Assembly (NCBI RefSeq): GCF_963675165.1
Contig: NC_087380.1
Location: forward strand, 4,331,803 to 4,395,802
Direction of reading: 5' to 3'
Source: Halichondria panicea
Lineage: Eukaryota > Porifera > Demospongiae > Suberitida > Halichondriidae
DNA: 64,000 bases
In this document: piece after piece, positions 46,201 through 61,200 of the stretch
How the letters are laid out: the number at the start of each line of letters is the position of its first letter
Position numbering within the stretch: the stretch's first letter is position 1
The notes under the pieces: generated by a model
What the model was told of the DNA's origin: nothing
Databases searched by the model: none
Seen by the model: only the letters and a program-made list of their open reading frames with translations
Made by a program: the position numbers and the translations under genes

Positions 46201-49200
46201 TTTCTTTAGAATGTTATAGTCTTGATTGATAATTATGTCTATAATTATAGTGACTCCTGGTGAAGTAATGATTGACGCAAGTCCATCTAATGTTGGTGTG
46301 CTGAATGAAAATGTCACACTAAATTGCTCTGCAAGTGGTGGAACTGATAACCTCCAGTGGCAAAGAAACGGAATCAATCTTCCTGGAGAAATGCAGTCTA
46401 CACTACTTCTCACTTCAGTTAATGCTAGTGATGGAGGAGAGTACACTTGTGTTGTCGGTAATGCAGCTGGTAATGGCAGTACCAATTTCACTCTCTACAT
46501 TCATCCATATTTTGTGACTAATCCACAACGTCAGCTACTTCGAACTGTGGCTAGCAGTGCAACATTCACTTGTGAAGCTTCTGCGTTCCCTGCACCTGAC
46601 TATCGTTGGGACAAAATTGGAGATGTGGGGTTCGATAATCTTGACCGCTTTAGACAAAACTTCTCCTTTAATCCTATTGCTTTTGGCAATGAAGGCAACT
46701 ACGTATGTGTTGCTTCAATCATTGTGGACAATATCAACTACACGGCAGAATCTAAACCAGGAGAGCTCATTTGTAAGTTCAATAGCATTTTAGCTATGAA
46801 CTTTTAAGAGTATACATAAATGCATCCATTTAATTGCAGTATCACCTGAGACTAGTGTGTCTGTCACACCTAGTATGTCTAGAACAGTTCAAAGAGATAC
46901 TCAAACGTTCACCTGCTCTGCCATGGGTGGTCCTGGAAACATGTTCTCATGGAGGAGACTGTACGATAACGAAATTGTGGGGGACATGTCTAATCTAACT
47001 GTGAATGTGAGTGGAGCCACAGACGGTGGGCAGTACAAGTGTGAAGTCACCAACATAGCAGGCAGTGATTCTGATAATACTACTGTATACGGTGAGTGTT
47101 AAATGAAACGTTTCACTTATATAGGTATGGTCTATGTTTTTAACTGTTCGTCCATCTACAGTTGGTCCGATCATTGACACTCCCCCTTTATCTAAGAATG
47201 TGAGCATCTCTGAATCATCCACTTTCACCTGTTCGGCCAGTGGATTTCCAGTACCTACCATCATCTGGGTCCACAACGGAACACAGGTGAGCTAACTATA
47301 CATCATCAATTTGTCTTGCATGGTTGCGTGATTCTTCAGAATCGGGATGATGAGAATCGCACTACTGTGTTATGTACCATGGGAGACAGATCTGTGACCA
47401 GCACCCTCACCATCAACATGGCTATGGTTAATGACTCTGGGGAGTACGTCTGCAATGCTAGTAGTCCAAACTATGACACTGTGTCAACGGACCCTGTCAT
47501 TTTATTGGTACAAGGTAACCCACCCAATGTTTATCAGTGCAAGTGTTTCACAACTATATTCACAACAGTTCCCCCTGGACTGAACTGAGTAACCATCTAG
47601 TCATGAATCTGTTCTCTGTATCAAATGTTGTGACTATACTTTATATGTGAGAATCCTCAGGCCTGTGAATTTGATTGCTTAAGGATGAGGCCAAACTGTT
47701 TTGAATGATTGCGAGAGGAATTCTATAGATAGTAAATGCATGCTTCCTTAAGGTATATAAAAAATGTTGTTTATCTTTTGGTGTCAGTGCCTGTTCAAGG
47801 AAGTATTCAATACTACAGATGTTAGGTTATGCTCTAAATTCACAGTTTATGTTTGTATACACATTCAATTTCAGCAACTCCCGAAAGACCACAGAATGTG
47901 ACAGCTGTAGAAGTGACAACAAATAGTGTGATATTGGAGTGGGTGGAGCCTCATGACAATAATGCCCCCATCCGTGATTACAAAGTCTCCTACACCAGAC
48001 CATCTTTTCTTGGAGGGACTGCCATGACTATCAACAGCACAGTGGAGACTGTAAACATCACTGGACTACACCCTGGAGCCGCTTACGTCTTCAAAGTGGT
48101 TGCTTTCAATGACATCGGGGAAAGTCCATCTGGTAACGTCATGGTCACTACTGTGAAAACAGGTATGCCATCTTACTTATAAGCAACAAGATACTTCAAC
48201 GCACTGCAGATAGATCTATTGTAACCTAGCTGTCAAGTTACATCTAGCATTACGTTCACAGTCCCAACAAACCCTCCTGAGAATGTAATGATCACTGTGC
48301 TATCATTCACTGAGATCCAAGTGAACTGGACTGAAGTTCCCATGGTGCATCGAAATGGAATAATTACCACATATGAAGTGATGTACGAACCACTGATGAC
48401 GTTTGATATACTCACTGCAGCCAGAGTGAACACTACAAATGTTTCTACTGTTCTTACTGGACTGGAAGAGAATTTAGAGTACAATGTTTCCGTGAGAGCT
48501 TATACAAGTGTGGGCCCTGGACCTTATAGCCCAGAGGATATGGAAATTACTTTTGAAGATGGTCGGTCGATAATGATTAAAATTAATAATAATAATAATG
48601 TGCTTTTTAATTCAATACAGCTCCTGCTAGTCCACCTCAGAATGTGACGGCTACTGTGTTGTCTTCTACTGAGATCCAAGTGAACTGGACTGAAGTTGCT
48701 GAGATAGACCAGAATGGAATCATCACTGAATATGAAGTCATGTATGAGCCACTAATGACATTTGGTGTGCTCAATAGAACAACAATAAGAACAATGAAGT
48801 TGTTTACTGTTCTCTATGAGCTTGAAGAGTATGTGGAGTACAACATATCAGTTAGAGCATACACATATGTGGGACCAGGACCTTACAGTGTCGGTATTAT
48901 AAACATAACATTTGAAGATTGTGAGTAAAATTAACTAGGGCATATTAAATTTTAATTTAACACTTGCACTTTCACTATAATTGTTATTATGCAGTGCCAA
49001 GTTCTTCACCTAATAATGTCAGTGCTACGGCAGTGTCTTCCACTGAGATCAGTGTGATGTGGCAAGAAGTTGCAGCAATTGACCGAAATGGAAACATCAC
49101 TCAGTATGAAATAACATACAATGGAGAGTTTGAGCAAAGTAATGTCACTGATGGAAATGCACGAAGTTTCATTATTACTGGATTGGATGAGTTTGCAAAC

Positions 49201-52200
49201 TACAGTATCTCGGTGAGAGCTTACACCAGTGTGGGACCTGGACCTTACAGCCCATTTGCATTGGAAACTATACATGGAGATAGTAAGTTGAGAATGGGCT
49301 ATCGTTTGAATTGCACCAATACACCCCATGTATAGAGTAGACTATGTTCTGGTAGGAAATTCCTTAGCGTAATGAATTTGCCAATTTTTTTAGTTTCCCC
49401 TGGTGACCTATCTGTGAATGCCACACCCTTCAACGTGGTAAATTTCGATAAGGATGTCAATCTCACTTGCTCTGCTCGTGGTGGACCCAATAATGTGTAC
49501 CAATGGCTGAGAAATGGAATGAACACTACTATAGGGAGTCAACCCACACTATCTCTCTCTCTAGTTGATGCTAGTGATGGAGGCGAGTACACCTGTGTTG
49601 TCAGCAACGCTGCCGGCATTAGCAACGCTAGTCTCACACTGTACATTCAACCATACATTGTATCTCATCCACAACAAATACTAGCAACTGTCCCAGGATC
49701 AGTTTCATTTACTTGCGAGGCTTTGGGATTCCCTGCACCTAACTATCGATGGGACAAGATTGGTGATCCTGAGTTTAAACGCTTTACACAAAATCTCACC
49801 TTCAATCCTGTCAATTTTGGTAATGAAGGATTATACCAATGTGTTGCTTCAATCATGGTGGACATGATCAATTACACTGCAAAGTCTAATCAAGGAGAAT
49901 TGATATGTGAGTCTTATGTAACTGTTTGTGAAGCTTACAAAGTACTGTAGGTTTGGAATCCTTCAGTTCTGTGCATGTTGCTTTTTTGATAATGCATGGT
50001 GTACTTAGTGCATGGATTCTGTTTCTTTAGAATGTTATATATAGTCTTGATTGATAATTATGTCTATAATTATAGTGACTCCTGGTGAAGTAATGATTGA
50101 CGCAAGTCCATCTAATGTTGGTGTGCTGAATGAAAATGTCACACTAAATTGCTCTACAAGTGGTGGAACTGATAACCTCCAGTGGCAAAGAAACGGAATC
50201 AATCTTCCTGGAGAAATGCAGTCTACACTACTTCTCACTTCAGTTAATGCTAGTGATGGAGGAGAGTACACTTGTGTTGTCGGTAATGCAGCTGGTAATG
50301 GCAGTACCAATTTCACTCTCTACATTCATCCATATTTTGTGACTAATCCACAACGTCAGCTACTTCGAACTGTGGCTAGCAGTGCAACATTCACTTGTGA
50401 AGCTTCTGCGTTCCCTGCACCTGACTATCGTTGGGACAAAATTGGAGATGTGGGGTTCGATAATCTTGACCGCTTTAGACAAAACTTCTCCTTTAATCCT
50501 ATTGCTTTTGGCAATGAAGGCAACTACGTATGTGTTGCTTCAATCATTGTGGACAATATCAACTACACGGCAGAATCTAAACCAGGAGAGCTCATTTGTA
50601 AGTTCAATAGCATTTTAGCTATGAACTTTTAAGAGTATACATAAATGCATCCATTTAATTGCAGTATCACCTGAGACTAGTGTGTCTGTCACACCTAGTA
50701 TGTCTAGAACAGTTCAAAGAGATACTCAAACGTTCACCTGCTCTGCCATGGGTGGTCCTGGAAACATGTTCTCATGGAGGAAACTGTACGATAACGAAAT
50801 TGTGGGGGACATGTCTAATCTAACTGTGAATGTGAGTGGAGCCACAGACGGTGGGCAGTACAAGTGTGAAGTCACCAACATAGCAGGCAGTGATTCTGAT
50901 AATACTACTGTATACGGTGAGTGTTAAATGAAACGTTTCACTTATATAGGTATGGTCTATGTTTTTAACTGTTCGTCCATCTACAGTTGGTCCGATCATT
51001 GACACTCCCCCTTTATCTAAGAATGTGAGCATCTCTGAATCATCCACTTTCACCTGTTCGGCCAGTGGATTTCCAGTACCTACCATCATCTGGGTCCACA
51101 ACGGAACACAGGTGAGCTAACTATACATCATCAATTTGTCTTGCATGGTTGCGTGATTCTTCAGAATCGGGATGATGAGAATCGCACTACTGTGTTATGT
51201 ACCATGGGAGACAGATCTGTGACCAGCACCCTCACCATCAACATGGCTATGGTTAATGACTCTGGGGAGTACGTCTGCAATGCTAGTAGTCCAAACTATG
51301 ACACTGTGTCAACGGACCCTGTCATTTTATTGGTACAAGGTAACCCACCCAATGTTTATCAGTGCAAGTGTTTCACAACTATATTCACAACAGTTCCCCC
51401 TGGACTGAACTGAGTAACCATCTAGTCATGAATCTGTTCTCTGTATCAAATGTTGTGACTATACTTTATATGTGAGAATCCTCAGGCCTGTGAGTTTGAT
51501 TGCTTAAGGATGAGGCCAAACTGTTTTGAATGATTGCGAGAGGAATTCTATAGATAGTAAATGCATGCTTCCTTAAGGTATATAAAAAATGTTGTTTATC
51601 TTTTGGTGTCAGTGCCTGTTCAAGGAAGTATTCAATACTACAGATGTTAGGTTATGCTCTAAATTCACAGTTTATGTTTGTATACACATTCAATTTCAGC
51701 AACTCCCGAAAGACCACAGAATGTGACAGCTGTAGAAGTGACAACAAATAGTGTGATATTGGAGTGGGTGGAGCCTCATGACAATAATGCCCCCATCCGT
51801 GATTACAAAGTCTCCTACACCAGACCATCTTTTCTTGGAGGGACTGCCATGACTATCAACAGCACAGTGGAGACTGTAAACATCACTGGACTACACCCTG
51901 GAGCCGCTTACGTCTTCAAAGTGGTTGCTTTCAATGACATCGGGGAAAGTCCATCTGGTAACGTCATGGTCACTACTGTGAAAACAGGTATGCCATCTTA
52001 CTTATAAGCAACAAGATACTTCAACGCACTGCAGATAGATCTATTGTAACCTAGCTGTCAAGTTACATCTAGCATTACGTTCACAGTCCCAACAAACCCT
52101 CCTGAGAATGTAATGATCACTGTGCTATCATCCACTGAGATCCAAGTGAACTGGACTGAAGTTCCCATGATGCATCGAAATGGAATAATTACCACATATG

Positions 52201-55200
52201 AAGTGATGTACGAACCACTGATGACGTTTGATATACTCACTGCAGCCAGAGTGAACACTACAAATGTTTCTACTGTTCTTACTGGACTGGAAGAGAATTT
52301 AGAGTACAATGTTTCCGTGAGAGCTTATACAAGTGTGGGCCCTGGACCTTATAGCCCAGAGGATATGGAAATTACTTTTGAAGATGGTCGGTCGATAATG
52401 ATTAAAATTAATAATAATAATAATGTGCTTTTTAATTCAATACAGCTCCTGCTAGTCCACCTCAGAATGTGACGGCTACTGTGTTGTCTTCTACTGAGAT
52501 CCAAGTGAACTGGACTGAAGTTGCTGAGATAGACCAGAATGGAATCATCACTGAATATGAAGTCATGTATGAGCCACTAATGACATTTGGTGTGCTCAAT
52601 AGAACAACAATAAGAACAATGAAGTTGTTTACTGTTCTCTATGAGCTTGAAGAGTATGTGGAGTACAACATATCAGTTAGAGCATACACATATGTGGGAC
52701 CAGGACCTTACAGTGTCGGTATTATAAACATAACATTTGAAGATTGTGAGTAAAATTAACTAGGACATATTAAATTTTAATTTAACACTTGCACTTTCAC
52801 TATAATTGTTATTATGCAGTGCCAAGTTCTTCACCTAATAATGTCAGTGCTACGGCAGTGTCTTCCACTGAGATCAGTGTGATGTGGCAAGAAGTTGCAG
52901 CAATTGACCGAAATGGAAACATCACTCAGTATGAAATAACATACAATGGAGAGTTTGAGCAAAGTAATGTCACTGATGGAAATGCACGAAGTTTCATTAT
53001 TACTGGATTGGATGAGTTTGCAAACTACAGTATCTCGGTGAGAGCTTACACCAGTGTGGGACCTGGACCTTACAGCCCATTTGCATTGGAAACTATACAT
53101 GGAGATAGTAAGTTGAGAATGGGCTATCGTTTGAATTGCACCAATACACCCCATGTATAGAGTAGACTATGTTCTGGTAGGAAATTCCTTAGCGTAATGA
53201 ATTTGCCAATTTTTTTAGTTTCCCCTGGTGACCTATCTGTGAATGCCACACCCTTCAACGTGGTAAATTTCGATAAGGATGTCAATCTCACTTGCTCTGC
53301 TCGTGGTGGACCCAATAATGTGTACCAATGGCTGAGAAATGGAATGAACACTACTATAGGGAGTCAACCCACACTATCTCTCTCTCTAGTTGATGCTAGT
53401 GATGGAGGCGAGTACACCTGTGTTGTCAGCAACGCTGCCGGCATTAGCAACGCTAGTCTCACACTGTACATTCAACCATACATTGTATCTCATCCACAAC
53501 AAATACTAGCAACTGTCCCAGGATCAGTTTCATTTACTTGCGAGGCTTTGGGATTCCCTGCACCTAACTATCGATGGGACAAGATTGGTGATCCTGAGTT
53601 TAAACGCTTTACACAAAATCTCACCTTCAATCCTGTCAATTTTGGTAATGAAGGATTATACCAATGTGTTGCTTCAATCATGGTGGACATGATCAATTAC
53701 ACTGCAAAGTCTAATCAAGGAGAATTGATATGTGAGTCTTATGTAACTGTTTGTGAAGCTTACAAAGTACTGTAGGTTTGGAATCCTTCAGTTCTGTGCA
53801 TGTTGCTTTTTTGATAATGCATGGTGTACTTAGTGCATGGATTCTGTTTCTTTAGAATGTTATAGTCTTGATTGATAATTATGTCTATAATTATAGTGAC
53901 TCCTGGTGAAGTAATGATTGACGCAAGTCCATCTAATGTTGGTGTGCTGAATGAAAATGTCACACTAAATTGCTCTGCAAGTGGTGGAATTGATAACCTC
54001 CAGTGGCAAAGAAACGGAATCAATCTTCCTAGAGAAATGCAGTCTACACTACTTCTCACTTCAGTTAATGCTAGTGATGGAGGAGAGTACACTTGTGTTG
54101 TCGGTAATGCAGCTGGTAATGGCAGTACCAATTTCACTCTCTACATTCATCCATACATTGTGGCTAATCCACAACGTCAGCTACTTCGAACTGTGGCTAG
54201 CAGTGCAACATTCACCTGTGAAGCTTCTGCGTTCCCTGCACCTGACTATCGTTGGGACAAAGTTGGAGATGTGGGGTTCGATAATCTTGACCGCTTTAGA
54301 CAAAACTTCTCCTTTAATCCTATTGCTTTTGGTAATGAAGGCAACTACATATGTGTTGCTTCGATCATTGTGGACAATATCAACTACACGGCAGAATCTA
54401 AACCAGGAGAGCTTATTTGTAAGTTTAATAGCATTTTAGCTAAACGTTAAGAGCATACATGAATGCATCCAATCATTCTCGTTTAATTGCAGTATCACCT
54501 GAGACTAGTGTGTCTATCACACCTAGTATGTCTAGAACAGTTCAAGGAGACACTCAGAAGTTCACCTGCTCTGCCATGGGTGGTCCTGGAAACATTTTCT
54601 CATGGAGGAGACTGTACGATAACAAAATTGTGGGGGACATGTCTAATCTAGCTGTGAATGTGAGTGGAGCCACAGACGGTGGGCAGTACAAGTGTGAAGT
54701 CACCAACATAGCAGGCAGTGATTCTGATAATACTACTGTATACGGTGAGTGTTAAACGAAACGTTTCACCTATAGGTATGTTCTATGTTTTTAACTGTTC
54801 GTCCATCTACAGTTGGTCCGATCATTAACACTCCCCCTTTATCTGTGAATGTGAGCATCTCTGAATTATCCACTTTCACCTGTTTGGCCAGTGGATTTCC
54901 AGTACCTACCATCATCTGGGTCCACAATGGAACACAGGTGAGCTAACTGATTCATTGGTACATCATCAATTTGTCTTGCATGGTGCATGTGATTCTTCAG
55001 AATCGGGATGATGAGAATCGCACTACTGTGTTATGTACCATGGGAGACAGATCTGTGACCAGCACCCTCACCATCAACATGGCTATGGTTAATGATTCTG
55101 GGGAGTACGTCTGCAATGCTAGTAGTCCAAACTATGACACTGTGTCAACGGACCCTGTCATTTTATTAGTACAAGGTAACCCACCCAATGTTTATCAGTG

Positions 55201-58200
55201 CAAGTGTTTCACAACTATTCACAACAGTTCCCCCTGGAACTGACTAACAGTTCCATCAACAAGAATTCATTGCAATTAATCAGCCACTAGGGCTAGCTGT
55301 TAGTGTACACATGAACCATCTCTATATCACATGTTGTGACTATACTTGGTATGTGAGAATCCTCAGGCCTATGAATTTGATTTGCTTAAGGAAGAGGCCA
55401 AACTGATTGCGAGAGGAGTTCTATAGAGAGTAATTGCATGCTTCCTTAGGATATATAACAAATGTTGTTTATCTTTTGGTGTCAGTGCCTGTTCAAGGAA
55501 GTATTCAATACTACAGATGTTAGGTTATGCTCTTGTACAAATTCACAGTTTGTGTTTGTATACATTCAATTTCAGCAACTCCCGAAAGACCACAGAATGT
55601 GACAGCTGTAGAAGTGACAACAACTAGTGTGATATTGGAGTGGGTGGAGCCTCATGACAACAATGCCCCCATCCGTGGTTACAAAGTCTCCTACACCAGA
55701 CCATCTTTTCTTGGAGGGACTGCCATGACTATCAACAGCACAGTGGAGACTGTAACCATCACTGGACTACACCCTGGAGCCGCTTACGTCTTCAAAGTGG
55801 TTGCTTTCAATGACATCGGAGAAAGTCCATCTGATAACGTCATGGTCACTACTGTGGAAACAGGTATGCCATCTTACTTATAAGCAACAAGGCACTTCAA
55901 CGCACTGCAGATAGATCTAGTGTAACCTAGCTGTCAAGTTACATAAAATAAATCTAAAGTAACAGGAAATACTTCATTACGTTCACAGTCCCAACAAACC
56001 CTCCTGAGAATGTAATGATCACTGTGCTATCATCCACTGAGATCCAAGTGAACTGGACTGAAGTTCCTATGATGCATCGAAATGGAATAATTACCACATA
56101 TGAAGTGATGTACGAACCACTGATGACGTTTGATGTACTCACTGCAGCCAGAGTGAACATTACAAATGTTTCTTCTGTTCTTACTGGACTGGAAGAGAAT
56201 TTAGAGTACAATGTTTCCGTGAGAGCTTATACAAGTGTGGGCCCTGGACCTTATAGCCCAGAGGATATGGAAATTACTTTTAAAGATGGTCGGTCGATAA
56301 TGATTAAAATTAATAATAATAATAATGTGCTTTTTAATTCAATGCAGCTCCTGCTAGTCCACCTCAGAATGTGACGGCTACTGTGTTGTCCTCTACTGAA
56401 ATCCAAGTGAACTGGACTGAAGTTTCTGAGATATATCAGAATGGAATCATCACTGAATATGACGTCATGTATGAGCCACTAATGACATTTGGTGTGCTCA
56501 ATAGAACAACAATAAGAACAATGAACTTGTTTACTGTTCTCTATGAGCTTGAAGAGTATGTGGAGTACAACATATCAGTTAGAGCATACACATGTGTGGG
56601 ACCAGGACCCTACAGTGTCGGAACTATGAACATAACATTTGAAGATGGTGAGTTAAAATTAACTATGGACACATTTAAATTTAACAATTGCACTTTCACT
56701 ATTATTGCAGTGCCAAGTTCTTCACCTAGTAATGTCAGTGCTACGGCAGTGTCTTCCACTGAGATCAGTGTGATGTGGCAAGAAGTTGCAGCAATTGACC
56801 AAAATGGAAACATCACTCAGTATGAAATAACGTACAATAGAGAGTTTGAGAATCAAAGTAACTTCACTGATGGAAACGCACGAAGTTTCATTATCACTGG
56901 ATTGGACGAGTTTGCAAACTACAGTATCTCGGTGAGAGCTTACACCAGTGTGGGACCTGGACCCTATAGTCCAATTGCAGTGGAAGCTACTGACGAAGAT
57001 AGTAAGTTGAGAATGGGCTATCGTTTACCCCATGTGTTTTGTAGTAAATACTGCAATGTTATGGTCACTGAGTGTACAGAGTAGACTATGGGGTCAGGTA
57101 GGCAGTTCCTTGAATAATTTTTATGTTCAGGAGCTAAATTTTGGCGTGTGCGTTGTAAGTCAATATGCTTCATGGATCCATAGGGATTGATAGCTTTTGC
57201 AGCTCAATTATTTGCTAAAAGGATCATTGGTGCAGCGACGTTCTAATAAATTCATCACACTCGGAGCTAGACTCGTCACCAGTTAATGTCTGAAAAATAG
57301 GCCAGCAAGTGATTGTATAATAATCACTCAAATATTCACTAAAGAAACCGAATTTCGGAGAAAATATCACTAAAAGGTGTACGTTACAGTACGTATATGG
57401 ATGCTTACTCCGTAAAAGCTCGAAGAAACACTTGTTCTAGGTAAGTACATGCTCGTGTATGGCAGGTGCTGCCCTTTGTGTTTGATTACAGGTTATGCTT
57501 CTTTCAACAACAAGAGTGCCCCAAAAATACCACTCTTGTCTATTGTCCTCATGTTAGGTCCTGGTCAAATCGGACTATCATGGCTGCTGTTTTAACCCTT
57601 TCTTGCATGTGGATGCTCTGCCTGACCAGCATCCTAAAGACTACCACCTACACTTGACAGCGCGGGGGATCCATAGGCAGGGTGTCATACAAGGGTGGGG
57701 GGAAAGGGGAGATTTCCCCCTAAAATTTGCATTCAGGTACTAGTTGGGGTACGTACATACTGGCAATTTTACATACTAACAAGGTATTGAAATAACAGTT
57801 GACCTTTTTTTAGCAACATTTTCTAGTTATTTTTTCTTATTTCCCCCTCTACTTCAAAATCCTGTATGACACCCTGAATTAGGGATCCCAGGGTGCCACG
57901 GATCCCCCTTTCAGTCTACATATGTAGCTATTATGCATGGCTTTACTGTAGCCTCGATCCCAGGCCGCACTTCCCACTTCACTTAGGGAAGTAGGCCTGG
58001 TATCGACTGCTTGCGCATGCGCTAATATCCCCCCGGTATCTGGGGGCTTTGGATAACATTGTATATGCTCAGTAAAACTATGATATATCACAACAAACGA
58101 AAGTGGATTGAAGGAAGTAGATAGACAGTTCTATTGAAGGTTTCTAGCCCATAAAAAATTTTTTGTCACGAAGAACAAATTCTTTACTGTATAACGCAGA

Positions 58201-61200
58201 TATGTTACAAGATTCTATATCTGTGTTATACAGTAAAGAATTTGTTCTTCGTGACAAAAAAATTTTTAAGAGGCATTTGCTGTAGATCAATTATTGAGCA
58301 TGTTTCATGTATAGGGATGTTTACAAGTCTTCATACGTTTTATTTTACAGCTAGGGCTTACACTTTTAGTTCATGCGTACGATGACATTAAATTATATAT
58401 CGGTAATACTTGAAATTTAAAGATGCTGCCAAACATACTTTGTAGTTTATTCTAGAGGTAAACATTTTTAGAATGCATAATTATTTGGCTCCAAACAAAT
58501 GCCCTCTTAATGCAGCTCCTGCCAGTCCTCCTCAGAATGTGATGACTACTGTGTTATCTTCCACTGAGATTCTGGTCAATTGGACTGAAGTTCCTGAGAT
58601 AGACCAGAATGGATTGATCGTTACATATGAAGTAATGTATGACCCGCTAATGACGTTCAATGGGATGCTCAGTAGAATCACAGTCAACACAACAAATTTG
58701 TCCATCACTCTCAACAACCTACAAGAGTACGTAGAGTATAACATCTCAGTGAGAGCGTACACCAATGTGGGACCTGGACCTTACAGTGTGGGGATTATCA
58801 ATAGGACACTTGAGAATGGTGAGTTCATTAGTGTAACTATGATAAGGTGATTATGATAATATTCCATATACGTAGCTCCTTCTGGTTCACCAACAATTGA
58901 TAATGTTATGTCACTGTCACCCACGGAGATCCAAGTTACATGGATTGCAATTCCTGAAATAGAACAGAATGGAGTCATCACTCGTTATGAAGTGTTGTAC
59001 AGGAGTACTTTAGATTTCACTATCGGAAGTGTTTCCACTATGGATGGAGATACATTCACTGCAAACATTACCGAGCTGGAAGAGTCCGTTGTGTACAATA
59101 TAACTGTGAGAGCTTACACCGTGGTTGGACCCGGACCCTTCAGTGAAGTAGCCATGGAAAGGACAGGAGGGGCAGGTGAGTGTCGCCATTGAGTGTAGTT
59201 AAGAAATATTAATGGTAAGATGTAATGATTTTGTAACATTCTACAGCTCCTGCTAGTCCACCTCAGAATGTGACGGCCACTGTGTTGTCCTCTACTGAGA
59301 TTCAAGTGAACTGGACTGAAGTTGCTGAGATAGACCAGAGTGGAATTATCACTCAATACGAAGTCATGTATGAGCCACTGATGACATTTGGTGTGCTCAA
59401 TACAGCAACAATAAGAATGATGAACTTGTTTACTGTTCTCTTTGGGCTGGAAGAGTATGTGGAGTACAACATCTCAGTGAGAGCTTACACTAATGACGGA
59501 GCTGGACCCTACAGTGTGGGTGTTGTCAGGAGAACATTTGAGGATGGTAGGTTAACAGTCTAACTAACACTTGTACTATTATTGCCTGTTTCCTCCTGTC
59601 TAACTATGCAGTGCCAAGTTCTCCACCTAATGATGTCAATACCATTTCTGTATCCTCCACTGTGATCGGAGTGACATGGGAAGAAGTTTCAGGAATTGAC
59701 CAGAACGGAAACATCACTATGTATGAAGTGATGTACAACGGAGAGTTTGATCTCATGAATCAAAGTAACTTCGCTGATGGAAACATACAAAATTTCACTA
59801 TCACTGGATTAGACGAGTTTTCTGACTACAATATCTCAGTGAGAGCTTACACCAGTGTGGGACCTGGTCCTTACAGTCGAGCAGAGATGGAAATGACAAA
59901 GGAGGACGGTGAGGTTTATTTATTTTAATCACTTGTGTGAATTATGTTAAGTTTTGCTGTGTACAGTTCCAACAAGTCCAACTCAGAATGTGACAGCTTC
60001 TGTGCTGTCTTCCACTGAAATCCAAGTGAACTGGACAGAAATTCCTGAAATAGAACAGAATGGAATCATCATTGAATACGAAGTCATGTATGAACCACAA
60101 ATGACCTTTAATGACATGCTTACTACAACAGCAGTCAACACTACAAACATGTTCGTAACTCTGACTGGTCTGCAAGAGTATGTGGTGTACAACATCTCGG
60201 TGAGAGCTTACACCAATGTTGGACCAGGACCTTTCAGTGTAGAGATTGATAGGGAAACTCTGGAAGACGGTTAGATAGATAGTGTAAACCAATTGATTAT
60301 ATTCATTTCCACTCTACAGTGCCTGGCTCTTCTCCCAGGAACCTCCAAGTGATAGCAACAGGACCTACCTCTCTCAATGTTTCATGGGAGCCACCAGTAG
60401 AGATGGACATCAATGGTGTTCTCACCAACTACACAATCGAATACTACATAACTAAAGAGGAAAACAGTCCTCATGACGTTGTGGTGGTCTCTAGTGCAAC
60501 ATTTACTATTTTACTAGAAAATCTCAACTTCACTATCTATAATGTATCTGTCTCGGCTAACACAGTGATAGGCAGAGGTCCTATAACTGAGAGGACTCAA
60601 CGTACCGACGAAAATGGTACGTTCTACTAATTATTTGCCCAAATGTGCCTATTTAGATTATGAATAATTTCAGTTCCTGGTGAGGCTCCTCAAAATATTG
60701 CTGTGAACAGCGAATCGTCGACTAGTATAAGAGTCGAATGGGACCCTCCACGAGAAGATTTTCAGTTCGGGATCATTCGATCCTATATTGTGCTGTACAG
60801 AGTCACGGAAACAGGCTCAGCAATGGTGATGAATGTGGTCAATCGCTCACTGATTATTGAGAGCTTGATGGAATTCACCAACTACTCTGTGGAGGTTGCA
60901 GCTGTGACAGTGGGAGAAGGACCTTACAGTGATCCTGTCACTGTGGTAACAGATCAAGACAGTAAGTTATTTTTGATGCTCATAATAATTTTATCTTTAC
61001 CCCTCCAGTTCCTGGAGTTGTCGCCCGGCCACCAGATAATCAATCCGTACTATCACCTTTCTCGGCCAATGTTTCCTGGACTCCACCTGTTGACCCAAAT
61101 GGTATCATCACTCAGTACACTGTAAACTATTTCATTGTGTCCAATGATACAATGAGCACCCGGAGACGAAGGCAGGCCCCAGTGCCAACTGTCATTGATC

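Larger units (their letters stand above)
46215..53870 (+). repeat. Near-identical 3825-bp tandem duplication (two copies)
   Basis: The segment of about 46215-50040 repeats at about 50040-53870. Both copies contain eight downstream exons of one cassette plus the Ig-pair exon opening the next. Visible differences are few: for example TCTGCAAGT/TCTACAAGT, GGAGACTG/GGAAACTG, TCATTCAC/TCATCCAC, and an extra TATA in the intron at 50038. Open frames at 49372 and 53197 translate identically over 192 residues. Confidence 0.88.
57002..58515. other. Long intron of the Ig/FN3 gene, filled with transposons
   Basis: At 1.5 kb this is the longest intron after the leader region. It holds a 199-bp element (57678-57876), a degenerate TAGCCTCGATCCCAGGCCGC copy near 57951, and a long hairpin (58153-58267). 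No exon was recognised; the flanking exons (FN3 ending 57001, FN3 starting 58516) are in compatible phase. Confidence 0.6.

Noticed and set aside
49006..49329. Minus-strand frames opposite the Ig/FN3 exons (also 52831-53154, 46144-46491, 50035-50316)
   Set aside because: They recur only because the plus-strand exons are duplicated; no domain content of their own.
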